From contig NZ_CP029357.1 of NCBI RefSeq assembly GCF_003130795.1, forward strand, positions 372,001-436,000: a stretch of 64,000 bases of DNA. Direction: 5' to 3'. Under the pieces are notes generated by a model that ran no database searches, was not told the DNA's origin, and saw only the letters and a program-made list of their open reading frames with translations. Positions 28,972 to 39,048 of the stretch are shown here, in pieces (positions within the stretch are counted from its first letter, which is position 1; every line of letters begins with the position of its first letter). Made by a program: the position numbers and the translations under genes. The DNA comes from Azospirillum thermophilum (GTDB lineage Bacteria; Pseudomonadota; Alphaproteobacteria; Azospirillales; Azospirillaceae).

Positions 28972-29820
28972 CTATGCGGCGATCGCGTCGCGGACGACGC
29001 GGTTGCTGAGGCGGCCGATACGCTCGATCTCGACCTCCACCACGTCGCCTTCCTTTAGGAAGAGGGGCGGAGTGCGCTTCTTGCCGACGCCGCCCGGCGA
29101 TCCGGTGATGATGACGTCGCCCGGCGACAGGGCGCTGAAGGTGCTGATGTACTCGATCAGGGCCGGGATCCGGTGGATCATGTTCCCGGTGTTGTCGTCC
29201 TGCACCGTCCGGCCGTTCAGATAGGTCCGGATGGCAAGCGCGTGGGGATCCGGCACCTCGTCGGCGGTGACGATCCAGGGTCCGAAGGCCCCGGTCTGCT
29301 GCCAGTTCTTCCCGGCGGTGTACCAGCCGTGCTGCCAGTCGCGGACCGAGCCGTCCATGTAGCAGCTGTAGCCGGCGACATGGTCGAGCGCGCGGTCGCG
29401 CGGGATGCGGCGCCCGGCCGTGCCGATGACCACCGCCAGTTCGCCCTCATAGTCGAACTCGTCGCTGGCGGCCGGCTTCAGCACCGGGCAGCCGTGGCCG
29501 GTCTGGCTGTCGGGGAAGCGGATGAACAGGGTCGGCGCGCTGCCGGTCTCCCCGAATTCCGCCCGCTTCTCCGCGTAGTTCATGCCGACGCAGAAGATCT
29601 TGGCCGGCTGGTCCACCGGAGGCAGGAAGGACAGTTCCGGCTCGGCATAGTCGGGCGTGGCGTCCAGGAACTCCTGCGCCTGCGCCAGGGCGCCGGCGGC
29701 GAGGAGAGCCTTGAGGTCGGGGAGGCGGCTGCCGAAGCGGCGGCCGAGATCGACCACCCCCCGGTCGGTGCGGATACCGTAGGTCCGCCTGCCCTTGACT
29801 GCGATGCTGACGAGTTTCAT
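28972..29820 (-). CDS. FAH-family hydrolase/decarboxylase, possible oxaloacetate decarboxylase
   Basis: This 282-residue protein has the fumarylacetoacetase fold. KIFCVGMNYAEKRAEF near residue 78, PTLFIRFPDSQTGHG, the metal-binding EFDYEGELAVVIG (Glu-x-Glu) and the later YMDGSVRDWQ aspartate are present, as is IITGSPGGVG. Family members hydrolyse acylpyruvates or decarboxylate oxaloacetate (FAHD1). The gene stands directly ahead of citC on the same strand. No oadGAB or citM-type decarboxylase is present, so decarboxylation of the oxaloacetate produced by citrate lyase is an attractive inference. A Pho-box-like repeat lies 113 bases before the start. Confidence 0.82.
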   Translation of the reverse strand: MKLVSIAVKGRRTYGIRTDRGVVDLGRRFGSRLPDLKALLAAGALAQAQEFLDATPDYAEPELSFLPPVDQPAKIFCVGMNYAEKRAEFGETGSAPTLFIRFPDSQTGHGCPVLKPAASDEFDYEGELAVVIGTAGRRIPRDRALDHVAGYSCYMDGSVRDWQHGWYTAGKNWQQTGAFGPWIVTADEVPDPHALAIRTYLNGRTVQDDNTGNMIHRIPALIEYISTFSALSPGDVIITGSPGGVGKKRTPPLFLKEGDVVEVEIERIGRLSNRVVRDAIAA

Positions 29821-29932
29821 GAGACATCTCGCGGTGTCCGGTCTCCGCTCCCGCGGCATCGGAGCGCTGCTAAGAGCGCATCCGGCGGATGGGACGGGAG
29901 CCGGTGCTGAGAGGCAGTGTAGGGCCGGACAT

Positions 29933-29949
29933 CTGTCAAATCGCTGTCA
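29933..29949. promoter_or_regulatory. Pho-box-like direct repeat B (FAH-cit operon)
   Basis: CTGTCAAATCGCTGTCA holds two exact CTGTCA half-sites with starts 11 bp apart. It lies in the gap after maeB and before the FAH gene, in the position of a promoter-proximal activator site for the minus-strand FAH-citCDEFXG unit. Confidence 0.6.
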
Positions 29950-29985
29950 GGCCCCTGCCTTTTTCCGGAAAGAAGCGGGCCGGCC

Positions 29986-32286
29986 TCACTCCGCCGCCTG
30001 GCGCAGCGGGACGGGGGCCAGATCCATCTGGGCGTCGACGACGGCCAGCGCCGTGATGTTGACGAGGCCGCGCGTGGTGATCGCCGGGGTCACGATGTGC
30101 GCCGGCGCGCTGACGCCCAGCAGGATCGGCCCGACCGACAGGCCGTCGCCCAGCACCTTCAGCATCTCGAAGGCGATGTTGGCGGCGTCCAGCGTCGGCA
30201 TCACCAGCAGGTTGGCCTGCCCGCGCAGCCGGCCGTTGGGCAGGGCGGCGTCGCGCACCGTCTCGCACAGGGCGGCCCCCGCCTGCATCTCGCCATCGGC
30301 CTCCAGCTCCGGCGCCCGCTGCCGCAGCAGGTCGCAGGCCGCCCGCATCTTGAGCGCCGAGGGGGAATCGGAGCTGCCGAAGTTGGAGTGCGACAGCAGG
30401 GCGAGCTTCGGTTCGATGCCGAAGTGCCGCACCTTCTCGGCCGCCAGCATGGCGATCTCGGCGATCTCCGCGGCGGTCGGGTCGGGATTGACGTGGGTGT
30501 CGCAGAGGAAATAGGTGCCCTTGCCGAGGATCAGCAGCGTCATCGCCGCCGAGACCGGCGCGTCGCCGCGGCGGCCCAGCAGGTCGCGGATGTGGCGGTG
30601 ATGGTCGCCATAGCGCCCGGCGGTGCCGCAGATCATCGCGTCGGCCGCCCCGCGCCGCACCATCAGGCTGGCGAAGACGGTGGATTCGGCGCGCACGACC
30701 GTGCCGGCGAAGGTCGGGGAGACGCCGCGCCGGCCCATGAGCTGCCGGTAGACGTCGGCATAGTCGTGGCAGCGCGGATCGCGCACCGGCTCGACCACCT
30801 CGACGTCGCGGCCGGGGACCAGCCGCAGCCCGAGCTGCTCGATCCGCCGCTCCACCACCTCCGGCCGGCCGAGCAGGATCGGCCGGGCGATCGCCTCATC
30901 CACCGCGACCTGGGCGGCGCGCAGCACGCGCTCGTCCTCGCCCTCGGCATAGATGACGCGCTTGGGCGCCTGCGCCGCCTTGTGGAACACCGGCTTCATC
31001 ACGAGGCCGGAGCGGAAGACATACTGGCCCAGCCGCTCGCGGTAGGCGCGCAGGTCGGCCAGCGGGCGCGTCGCGACGCCGCTGTCCATGGCGGCCCTGG
31101 CGACCGCCGAGGCGACCTCGACGATCAGGCGCGGGTCGAAGGGCTTGGGCAGGATATAGTCCGGGCCGAAGCGGAGCTGCTCGCCCGTGTAGGCGGCGGC
31201 CACGACGTCGGAAGCCTCGATGCGCGCCATGTCGGCGATGGCCTTCACGCAGGCGATCTTCATCGCCTCGTTGATCGTGGTGGCCCCGACGTCGAGCGCG
31301 CCGCGGAAGATGAAGGGGAAGCAGAGGACGTTGTTGACCTGGTTCGGGTAGTCGGACCGGCCGGTGGCGATGATGGCGTCGGGACGGGCGGCGCGCGCCT
31401 CCTCCGGCGTGATCTCGGGATCGGGGTTGGCCAGCGCCAGGATCAGCGGCTTCGGCGCCATGGTCCTGACCATCGCACCGGTCAGCACGCCCGGCCCCGA
31501 CAGGCCGAGGAAGATGTCGGCGCCGGCCATCGCCTCGCCCAGGCTGCGCACGGCGCTGCCGGTGGCATAGCGTTCCTTGTAGGGGTTCATCCCGGCGTTG
31601 CGGCCGTGATAGACGACGCCCTCGCGGTCGACCAGCACGATGTTGGCGCGCTTCGCCCCCATGCCGACCAGCAGGTCGAGACAGGCGAGGCCCGCCGCCC
31701 CGCCGCCGGTGGAGACGATGCGCACATCCTCGATCCGCTTGCCGACGACCTGCAGCGCGTTGTAGACGGCGGCCCCCACCACGATGGCGGTGCCGTGCTG
31801 GTCGTCGTGGAAGACCGGGATCCCCATCCGCTCCTTCAGGCGGCGCTCCACCTCGAAGCAGGCCGGCGCACCGATATCCTCCAGGTTGATGGCGCCGAAG
31901 GTCGGTTCCAGCCGCGCGATGGTGTCCACCAGCGCGTCGACGTCCTTCTCGTCGATCTCGATGTCGAAGACGTCGATGTCGGCGAACTTCTTGAAGAGGA
32001 CGGCCTTCCCCTCCATCACCGGCTTGGAGGCCAGCGGGCCGATGTCGCCGAGGCCGAGCACCGCGGTGCCGTTGGAGATCACCGCCACCAGATTGCCGCG
32101 CGCCGTCACGTCGGCCGCATGGGCCGGGTCGGCGACGATGTCGTTGCAGGCGAACGCCACGCCCGGCGAATAGGCCAGCGCCAGATCGCGCTGGGTCATC
32201 ATCGGCTTGGTCGGGACGATCGCCAGCTTGCCCGGCTTCCCGCTGCGGTGGTAATCGAGAGCACGCTCCTTCAGATCGCCCGACAT
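29986..32286 (-). CDS. maeB: NADP-type malic enzyme with phosphotransacetylase-like C-terminal domain
   Basis: This 766-residue protein is a MaeB-type malic enzyme, decarboxylating malate to pyruvate with reduction of NAD(P). The catalytic half (about residues 1-420) contains [50 protein letters not shown] and the nucleotide fold [17 protein letters not shown]. The C-terminal half (about 430-766) is a phosphotransacetylase-like regulatory domain starting [17 protein letters not shown]. Length is normal for the family. The start has GGGGA upstream. It lies between the sensor kinase fusion and the FAH gene, all on one strand, and has its own Pho-box-like repeat upstream. That suggests it supplies pyruvate during growth on C4/C6 acids. 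Confidence 0.94.
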   Translation of the reverse strand: MSGDLKERALDYHRSGKPGKLAIVPTKPMMTQRDLALAYSPGVAFACNDIVADPAHAADVTARGNLVAVISNGTAVLGLGDIGPLASKPVMEGKAVLFKKFADIDVFDIEIDEKDVDALVDTIARLEPTFGAINLEDIGAPACFEVERRLKERMGIPVFHDDQHGTAIVVGAAVYNALQVVGKRIEDVRIVSTGGGAAGLACLDLLVGMGAKRANIVLVDREGVVYHGRNAGMNPYKERYATGSAVRSLGEAMAGADIFLGLSGPGVLTGAMVRTMAPKPLILALANPDPEITPEEARAARPDAIIATGRSDYPNQVNNVLCFPFIFRGALDVGATTINEAMKIACVKAIADMARIEASDVVAAAYTGEQLRFGPDYILPKPFDPRLIVEVASAVARAAMDSGVATRPLADLRAYRERLGQYVFRSGLVMKPVFHKAAQAPKRVIYAEGEDERVLRAAQVAVDEAIARPILLGRPEVVERRIEQLGLRLVPGRDVEVVEPVRDPRCHDYADVYRQLMGRRGVSPTFAGTVVRAESTVFASLMVRRGAADAMICGTAGRYGDHHRHIRDLLGRRGDAPVSAAMTLLILGKGTYFLCDTHVNPDPTAAEIAEIAMLAAEKVRHFGIEPKLALLSHSNFGSSDSPSALKMRAACDLLRQRAPELEADGEMQAGAALCETVRDAALPNGRLRGQANLLVMPTLDAANIAFEMLKVLGDGLSVGPILLGVSAPAHIVTPAITTRGLVNITALAVVDAQMDLAPVPLRQAAE

Positions 32287-32425
32287 GGCAGTCCCCAATA
32301 TTGATTGTCTTGCGGAACGCACGGGGCCGCACGCCGGCCGCAGTCGCGCCGGGCGGCCGGAAATGGAGGCCGGCCGGCCTGCTGTTCCGCCTGTTGACGA
32401 AGTCTTGGAGTTATAGGGGCCGGAT

Positions 32426-32442
32426 CTGTCAGAAGCCTGTCA
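32426..32442. promoter_or_regulatory. Pho-box-like direct repeat C (maeB)
   Basis: CTGTCAGAAGCCTGTCA is identical to repeat A, and as there the second half-site contains the stop codon of the gene before it. It lies about 140 bases before the maeB start. Confidence 0.6.
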
Positions 32443-34924
32443 GTAGCGGTTGGTGATCATCTGCCACTGGCGCAGGAAGCGGGCGCGCTTGGTCTCGTCC
32501 AGGAAGACCAGGAGGCCGGGGCCGAGCGTCGTGTGCCGCAGCGGCCCGTTGAGGTCGGCCAGCAGATGCGCAGCCGAGAAGGGCCCCTCGACCGTCGGGG
32601 AGATGGCGTAGAAGGGCATCCGGTTGGCGATGTGCGTCTGCCCCTCGTCCGACAGCAGATAATCGATGAACAGGCCGCCCAGCGCCGCCGCCGCGGCTCC
32701 CTTGGGGATGGAGGCGACGCGCGCGGTGACCAGCGTGTAGTCGCTGGGCAGCACGATGCCGATGGGCGACCCGGCGAGCTGCCGCGCCCGCGCATAGGAG
32801 CCCAGCAGGTTGTAGCCGATCAGCCGCTCGCCGCGCTCGATCTGGTCGAGCATCTCGCCCGTGCAGCAATGCTGCTCCATGTGGCGGTCGGCCATGGCGT
32901 CGACGAGCTGCCAGAACTGGCTGTTGAGGACCGAATCCTGGGCGGCGAGCAGGTAGCCGATGCCGCTCTGCGCGATGTCGTAGGTGACGATGCGGCCATC
33001 GTAGATCCCCTCCCTCTCCCGGATCAGGCGGATCAGGTCGTCGCGCGTGCGCGGCACGTCGGATTCCGGCATCAGATTGCGGTTGTAGACGATGACCGCC
33101 GGCTCCTGGGCGAAGGCGAAGGCTTCGTTCCGCCAGTTGGCCCAGCGCGGCAAGCCGGCCGTCGCCGGCGACAGGTGGCGCTGGGTGTAGCCGTCGTTGA
33201 CCAGCTTCACCTGCAAATCGGCCGAGGAGCTGATGACGAGGTCCGGCAGGCGCTCCGCCGGATGCACGATGCTCTCGTAGAGCTCGACCGCCGTCAGCTC
33301 GTCATACTCGACGGCGATGCCGGGATAGCGGTGCTGGAAGTCGCGGATCAGCTCCTCCATCACCGGCTGGTCGGTGGTCGAGGCGATGGCGAGGACGGCG
33401 GCCGGGCCGCCCTGCGCCGCATAGAAGAAGCGCTTGGCCCAGCCCTCCCCCGGCCAGGCGAGGACGGCCGCGGCGATCAGCAGGACGAGCGGCAGCCAGC
33501 GCCGGTCCGGCTTCGCCTCGCCGCGGTCCGGCTGGCAGGACTCGCAGAGATGATCCAGCGGGAAGACGATGCGGGCGATCAGGCCGCCGCCGGGCCGGTC
33601 GATCAGCGAGAAGCCGGCGCCGTGCCCGTCGGCCACCGCCGCGACGATGGCGAGGCCGAGGCCGCTGCCGACCGTGCCCGCCGCCGAACTGCCGCGGCCG
33701 AACCGGCTCAAGACCCTGGGCTTCTCCTCGTCGGGGACGCCGGGGCCGCGGTCGGCCACCTCGACCACCGGTCCGCGTTCGCCGTTGGCCGGCTGCAGCC
33801 GCACCTCCACCGCGCCGGCATCGCCGCCGTACTTGATGGCGTTGTCGACCAGGTTCACCAGCGCCTCGCGCAGGATCACCGCGTCGCCGCAGACGACGAT
33901 GTTGTCCTCGCCCTCCTGCTCGACCCGCAGCGTCGTGTCCTCGGCGATGGCGGCGGCGCGCTGCACCACCTGCCGCGCCAGCACCGTCAGGTCGACATGG
34001 TCGGGATGCAGCGCCTCGCTGCGGTGGACCACCATGGCGTGGCTGAGGAGCTGGGTGGTCAGCTCGCTCGCCTCCACGGCGTTGCGGTGGATGCGGGCGA
34101 CGATGCGCCGCAGCCGGTCGGGCTCCGTTTCCTCGGACGCGAGTTCCGATTGCGAGCGCAGGGCGGCCAGCGGCGTGCGGATCTGGTGCGCCATGTCGGC
34201 GAGGAAGGTCTTGGTCGATTCGAGGTTCCCGTGCAGCCGCGCCATCAGCGTGTTGATCGCGCCGAGGAGCTGGCGCACCTCCGCCGGGGCGGGCACGTCG
34301 ATCGGGCTGAAGTCGTTGGGCCGGCGCGCATGGATGAGCCGTTCGAGGAAGCCCAGCGGCGCCAGCGCCTGCCGGACGCCGATCCACACCAGCGCGATGC
34401 TGACCAGCATCATCAGGACCACCGGCAGGAAGGAATTCATGAAGAAGCCGCGGGTCAGCGTGTCGCGCTCCTCCCGCGTCTGGGCGACGACGATGGTGAC
34501 CCAGCTCGTCCGCCGCGCCTGGACGATCAGATGCCCGAGCGCCACGACGCGCACCGGCTCGCCCCGGTAGACGGTATCGGAGAAGGCGGCGACGTCGTCG
34601 CGCCGCACCGATCCGGGCAGGTCGTGGTAGCCGATGACCGGGCTGCCGTCGGAATCCAGCACCTTGTAGAAGGCGCGGTCGCGCTGCGCCATGGCGAGGA
34701 TGCTGAGGGAGGAATAGGGAAGGTCGACCAGGATGGCGCCGTCCTCCACCCGCACCGCATCGGCGATCGCCAGGGCCGAGGCGAGGAGAAGCTGGTCGTA
34801 GGCGCCGTCGGCCGCCCGCCTGGCGTCGGTGCGGATCAGCAGGAACAGGCAGCCGGCCACCAGCCCCAGCACCAGGACCAGGCGGACCATCAGCCGCCGC
34901 TGCAGCGACCCGGCAAGCCGGCCG

Positions 34925-34935
<11 letters not shown>
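32440..34935 (-). CDS. TctE-like sensor histidine kinase fused to a periplasmic solute-binding domain
   Basis: This 831-residue protein combines two usually separate proteins. Residues about 15-35 form the first helix; the periplasmic TctE-type sensor region follows; a second helix lies near 168-188; then the H-box FLADMAHQIRTPLAAL with His near 250, and an ATPase domain with NLVDNAIKYGGDAG, DRGPGVP and GSGLGLAIV up to about 460. A third helix, WLPLVLLIAAAVLAW, lies near 480-495. After it comes an extracellular solute-binding domain of the PgtC/iron-binding type (PDLVISSSADLQVKLVNDG, WRNEAFAFAQEPAVIVYNRNL, GYNLLGSYARARQ) to the C-terminus. Topology places this domain in the periplasm. The ATG has GGAG seven bases upstream and overlaps the response regulator gene by 11 bases. 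By context it probably senses citrate or another tricarboxylate. Cleavage after the third helix cannot be excluded. Confidence 0.88.
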
Positions 34936-35599
<664 letters not shown>

Positions 35600-35697
35600 G
35601 ACGCTCGCCTCCGACGACAGAACCGGCATTGCCCGGACCGCGTGCTACGGACACGGCCCCTCGCGCCACGGCTCATACGGCAGTATGGCGTGACCGG

Positions 35698-35714
35698 CTG
35701 TCGCCAACCTGTCT
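35698..35714. promoter_or_regulatory. Pho-box-like direct repeat E (response regulator)
   Basis: Two CTGTC half-sites start 11 bp apart (CTGTCGCCAACCTGTCT), about 100 bases before the response regulator start. The last base of each half-site departs from CTGTCA. Confidence 0.5.
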
Positions 35715-35773
35715 TGCGTCAAGGACACGGGCAGCTTTCGGTCCGGGACGTCATTATGTCGCAGCGGGGAAAG

Positions 35774-36835
35774 TCAGGCGTAGCGCGCGATCAGCCGGGC
35801 GACCGGCGGACCGGTGAGGATGACGACGAACAGGCGGAGCGTCTGCAGGGCAAGGACGAAGGAGACGTTGGCGCCGCTGCCCACCGCGATGATCGCCACG
35901 GAGTCGAGCCCGCCGGGACTGGTCGCCAGATAGGCGGTGAGCGCATCGGTGCCGAGCATCCTGGTCAGCACCCAGGCGGAGCCGCCGCACAGCGCGATGA
36001 GCGCCAGGGTGCCGGCCAGCATCTGCGGCACCGCCCGGACGGCATGGCGCACGACCTCGCGGGTGAAGCGCAGCCCGATGCACCAGCCGAGCGTCGCATA
36101 GACCAGGGCGAGCAGCCAGGGCGGCACCGTCAGTTCGGCCAGCCCGGCGACATGCAGCGCAGCGCCGAGGATCATCGGCACCAGCATGCCGCCGGCCGGG
36201 ATCCTCAGCCGCACGCCGGCCCAGCCGCCGAGGGCCGCGACGGCAAGGGTCGCCGCCACGCCCGCCGCCTGCTGCTGGAGCGGCACCGCCGCCGGCGCGA
36301 CCGCCGGCAGGAGTGCCGCATGGTCGCCGAGCAGGACCCGCGAGACCATGGAGGCGGAGACCACCACCAGCACCACGCGGAAATACTGCATGAAGGCGAC
36401 GAGCCGCGGGTCGGCCCCGAACTCCTCGGCCATCGCCACCATGGCCGCGGCCCCGCCGGGCGACGATCCCCAGGCGGCGGTCGAACCCGGCAGACTGCCG
36501 AAGCGGACCAGCATCCAGCCGACGAGGCCGCTGGCCAGCACGGTGATCAGCACCACCGCGACCATCGACGGCCAGTTCTCGCCGACCGAAACCAGGATGG
36601 AGCCGGTGACGGCATGGGCGACGCTGCAGCCGATCAGCGCCTGGGCCGCGACGAACCCGGCCCGCGGGATCCGGACCGTGGCCCCGCCCACCCCCATCAG
36701 GATGCCGGCCACCATCGGGCCGAGCAAGGCGGCGGCCGGCAGGGCCGCCCCCTGCAGCAGGGCGAACAGCAGGAGGGACAAAAGGCTCATCGCCGCCCAT
36801 TGGCCGGGCGGCCGGATCCTGCCCATGCGCATCAT
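35774..36835 (-). CDS. AbrB-family membrane protein
   Basis: This protein of up to 353 residues has 9-11 membrane helices arranged as two repeats. Each repeat has a glycine-rich loop (AAWGSSPGGAAAMVAMAEEFGADPRL near residue 120 and YLATSPGGLDSVAIIAVGSGANVSF near residue 310), as in the AbrB/AbrB-duplication membrane family. The family is sometimes labelled a regulator, but the sequence is that of a transporter-like protein. Function is not established. It lies between the citrate two-component system and the DUF2384 mini-gene on the same strand, so it may export or import an organic acid. Several in-frame ATGs exist at the N-terminus and none has a strong ribosome-binding site; MSLLSLLLF, 45 bases in, is an alternative. 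Confidence 0.8.
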   Translation of the reverse strand: MMRMGRIRPPGQWAAMSLLSLLLFALLQGAALPAAALLGPMVAGILMGVGGATVRIPRAGFVAAQALIGCSVAHAVTGSILVSVGENWPSMVAVVLITVLASGLVGWMLVRFGSLPGSTAAWGSSPGGAAAMVAMAEEFGADPRLVAFMQYFRVVLVVVSASMVSRVLLGDHAALLPAVAPAAVPLQQQAAGVAATLAVAALGGWAGVRLRIPAGGMLVPMILGAALHVAGLAELTVPPWLLALVYATLGWCIGLRFTREVVRHAVRAVPQMLAGTLALIALCGGSAWVLTRMLGTDALTAYLATSPGGLDSVAIIAVGSGANVSFVLALQTLRLFVVILTGPPVARLIARYA

Positions 36836-36874
36836 CCGGGCGAAGGGAGAAGGAGGAGTCTGTGCTGCACCCGC

Positions 36875-37081
36875 TCAGACGCGCTGGTCAAGCTCGATCC
36901 GGCGCAGGCAGTGCAGGACCTGGGCGAGCCCGTCGCCGGTATTGACCAGGTCCCGCGGCCTGGCGCCGAGCGCGCTGTCCTTGCACTGCATCCAGTCCAT
37001 GGCGCGTTCCACAGTGCCGAGAACCTCCACGGCGCGGTCGAACGCCGCGTCGCTGTCGAGCATCGCATTGAAATCCAGCAT
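36875..37081 (-). CDS. Small protein consisting of a DUF2384 (MbcA/ParS/Xre toxin-binding) domain only
   Basis: This 68-residue protein aligns by eye with the C-terminal toxin-binding domain of Xre/ParS/MbcA antitoxins: GTVERAMDWMQCKDSALGARPRDLVNTGDGLAQVLHCLRRI follows the pattern of a tryptophan, LG.RP.DL, T..G...V and L.RI. The N-terminal DNA-binding part of those antitoxins is absent, and no RES-type toxin gene is next to it. It starts with MLDFNAMLDSDAAFDRAVEVL. It lies 39 bases before the AbrB-family gene and follows a Pho-box-like repeat, so it probably forms the first gene of that unit. Function unknown. Confidence 0.65.
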   Translation of the reverse strand: MLDFNAMLDSDAAFDRAVEVLGTVERAMDWMQCKDSALGARPRDLVNTGDGLAQVLHCLRRIELDQRV

Positions 37082-37205
37082 GATTCCGTCTCACCAGTCG
37101 GGTTGGGGGACCGCCGGACGGTGCCGGCGGGGCTGGCAGACGGATCGCTGTTGCGGACGCGCGGACCGATCGACGTCGTGCCGGCCCCTACCTTACGCCC
37201 CGGGC

Positions 37206-37222
37206 CTGTCAAGGACCTGTCG
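37206..37222. promoter_or_regulatory. Pho-box-like direct repeat D (DUF2384-AbrB unit)
   Basis: CTGTCAAGGACCTGTCG has two CTGTC half-sites with starts 11 bp apart, 125 bases before the DUF2384 gene. Its second half-site is also the beginning of a 26-bp tandem repeat. Confidence 0.55.
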
Positions 37223-37288
37223 GCGCGGGTCGCGCCGTGGACCTGCCGGCGCGGGTCGCGCCGTGGACCTGCCGGCGCGGGTCGTGCC
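37216..37288. repeat. 26-bp tandem repeat, about 2.8 copies
   Basis: Units begin at 37216, 37242 and 37268. Unit 1 starts CCTGTCGGCGCGGGTC and unit 2 starts CCTGCCGGCGCGGGTC; they differ only at that T/C. The third unit is partial. The array fills the gap between the ABC transporter operon end and the DUF2384 promoter region. Confidence 0.9.
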
Positions 37289-37321
37289 AAGACCGTCTCG
37301 GCACGCCCCCGCTCCGGGGTT

Positions 37322-38080
37322 TCAACTGTAATAGAGGGCGATCCTGCGGCCGCCGGTCTCCAGGATGTCGGCCTCCACGCCATAGACGTCGCGGATGACC
37401 TCCGGGGTGATGATCCGCTCGGGCGGGCCTTCGTGGACGACCCGGCCGTCGCGCATGGCGATGATGCGGTCGGAATAGCAGGAGGCGAAGTTGATGTCGT
37501 GCAGCACCAGGATGATGGTCTTGCGGAACTCGTCGGCGGTGCGCCGGAACAGCTTCATCATGGCGACGGCATGCCGGACGTCGAGGTTGTTCAGCGGCTC
37601 GTCGAGCAGGACGTATTCGGTATCCTGGCACAGCACCATGGCGATGAAGGCGCGCTGGCGCTGCCCGCCCGACAGCTCGTCGAGGAAGCGGTGCTGCACG
37701 GCCTCCAGGTCGAGATAGCCGATTACCCGCCGGATATGCCCGCGGTCCTCCACGGTCAGGCGGCCCTTGCTGTAGGGGTAGCGGCCGAAGGCGACCAGCT
37801 CCTCCACCGTCAGCCGGGACATGATGTGGTTGTCCTGCCGCAGGATGGACAGGTGGCGGGCCAGCGCGTCGCCCGGCGTCGTGGTCACGTCCATGCCGTC
37901 GATGTGGACGGAGCCGGCGCTCATCGGCAGCAGGCGGCTGATGACCGACAGCAGGGTGGACTTGCCCGCCCCGTTGGCGCCGATCAGCGAGATCACGCCC
38001 CCGGCCGGCAGGGTCAGCGTCACGTCGTCCACGACCAGGCTGCCGCCGTAGAGCTTGCTGACGTTCTTGACGTCGATCAT
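37322..38080 (-). CDS. Iron-siderophore ABC transporter ATP-binding protein
   Basis: This 252-residue ATPase has Walker A GANGAGKST near residue 35, Q-loop region SILRQDN, signature LSGGQRQRAFIAM, Walker B YVLLDEPLNNLD and the switch histidine in LVLHDINFA. It resembles FecE/FepC-type and YclP-type ATPases of iron-chelate importers. Its ATG overlaps the upstream permease stop as ATGA. It is the last gene of a four-gene operon (binding protein, two permeases, ATPase). Confidence 0.93.
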   Translation of the reverse strand: MIDVKNVSKLYGGSLVVDDVTLTLPAGGVISLIGANGAGKSTLLSVISRLLPMSAGSVHIDGMDVTTTPGDALARHLSILRQDNHIMSRLTVEELVAFGRYPYSKGRLTVEDRGHIRRVIGYLDLEAVQHRFLDELSGGQRQRAFIAMVLCQDTEYVLLDEPLNNLDVRHAVAMMKLFRRTADEFRKTIILVLHDINFASCYSDRIIAMRDGRVVHEGPPERIITPEVIRDVYGVEADILETGGRRIALYYS

Positions 38081-39048
38081 CGGGTGGATCCCCGCACCAG
38101 GATGAACAGGAAGAAGAGACCGCCCACGAACTCGATGACGATGCTGAGGGCGCTGTTGAAGGCGAAGACCCGCTCCAGCACGAGTTGCCCGCCGACCAGC
38201 GTCACGACGGCGACGAGGACGGCCGCCGGCAGGATGAAGCGGTGCTGGTGCGAGCGGATCAGCAGGTAGGCGAGGTTGGCGACCAGCAGGCCGAAGAAGG
38301 TGACCGGCCCGACCAGGGCGGTGGAGACGGACACCAGGATCGCCACCAGGACCAGGATCCCCATCACCGCCCGCTGGTGGTCGATGCCGAGGTTGATCGC
38401 CGCCTCGCGCCCCAGCGCCAGCACGTCGAACGTCCGGATCCAGCGCCAGCCGACCACCGACACGGCGAGCACGATGACCGCCGAGACCGCCAGCAGGGAC
38501 CCGTCGACCCGGTTGAAGCTGGCGAACATGCGGTCCTGGACCACCAGGAACTCGTTGGGGTCGATGATGCGCTGCAGGAAGGCGGTCAGGCTGCGGAACA
38601 GCACGCCGAAGACGATGCCGACCAGCATCAGCAGATGCAGGCTGCGCCGGCCGCCGAAGAACAGCCAGCGGTAGAGCAGCCCCGAGAAGAGCAGCATCGC
38701 CGCCACCTCGCAGCCGAAGCGCAGGCGCGGGTCGAGCTGCACCACCGCGCCGGCCCCCAGCCCGGCGACCAGCGCGCTCTGGATCAGGCGGTAGAGCAGG
38801 TCGAATCCCATGACGGAGGGCGTCAGGATCCGGTTGCTGGTGATGGTCTGGAACAGCACGGTCGAGACGGCCACCGCATAGGCGACCAGCACCATCGCCG
38901 CCACCTTCGTGCCGCGGAAGGTCAGCACGAAACTCCATTTGCCGCGGGCGTCGATCGTCATGAAGACGACGATGCAGGCGACGGCGAGCACGGCGAGAAG
39001 GGCGAGGACGGGCTGCGGCCGAAGCAGCCGGCTGCGGTCAGGCGGCAT
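38077..39048 (-). CDS. Iron-siderophore ABC transporter permease, second subunit (FecCD family)
   Basis: This 323-residue FecCD-type permease has about nine helices and the family segments TFRGTKVAAMVLVAYAVAVSTVLFQT, VMGFDLLYRL and GPVTFFGLLVANLAYLL (the ATPase-contact region). It resembles the FatC/YclO branch that pairs with a FatD/YclN-type partner for catecholate or petrobactin-like siderophores. It overlaps the other permease gene by 11 bases and the ATPase gene by 4. Confidence 0.9.
   Translation of the reverse strand: MPPDRSRLLRPQPVLALLAVLAVACIVVFMTIDARGKWSFVLTFRGTKVAAMVLVAYAVAVSTVLFQTITSNRILTPSVMGFDLLYRLIQSALVAGLGAGAVVQLDPRLRFGCEVAAMLLFSGLLYRWLFFGGRRSLHLLMLVGIVFGVLFRSLTAFLQRIIDPNEFLVVQDRMFASFNRVDGSLLAVSAVIVLAVSVVGWRWIRTFDVLALGREAAINLGIDHQRAVMGILVLVAILVSVSTALVGPVTFFGLLVANLAYLLIRSHQHRFILPAAVLVAVVTLVGGQLVLERVFAFNSALSIVIEFVGGLFFLFILVRGSTR

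Noticed and set aside
37322..38938. Possible fusion of permease and ATPase in one frame
   Set aside because: The N-terminal part is an off-frame reading of the permease gene. The ATPase has its own ATG overlapping the true permease stop.
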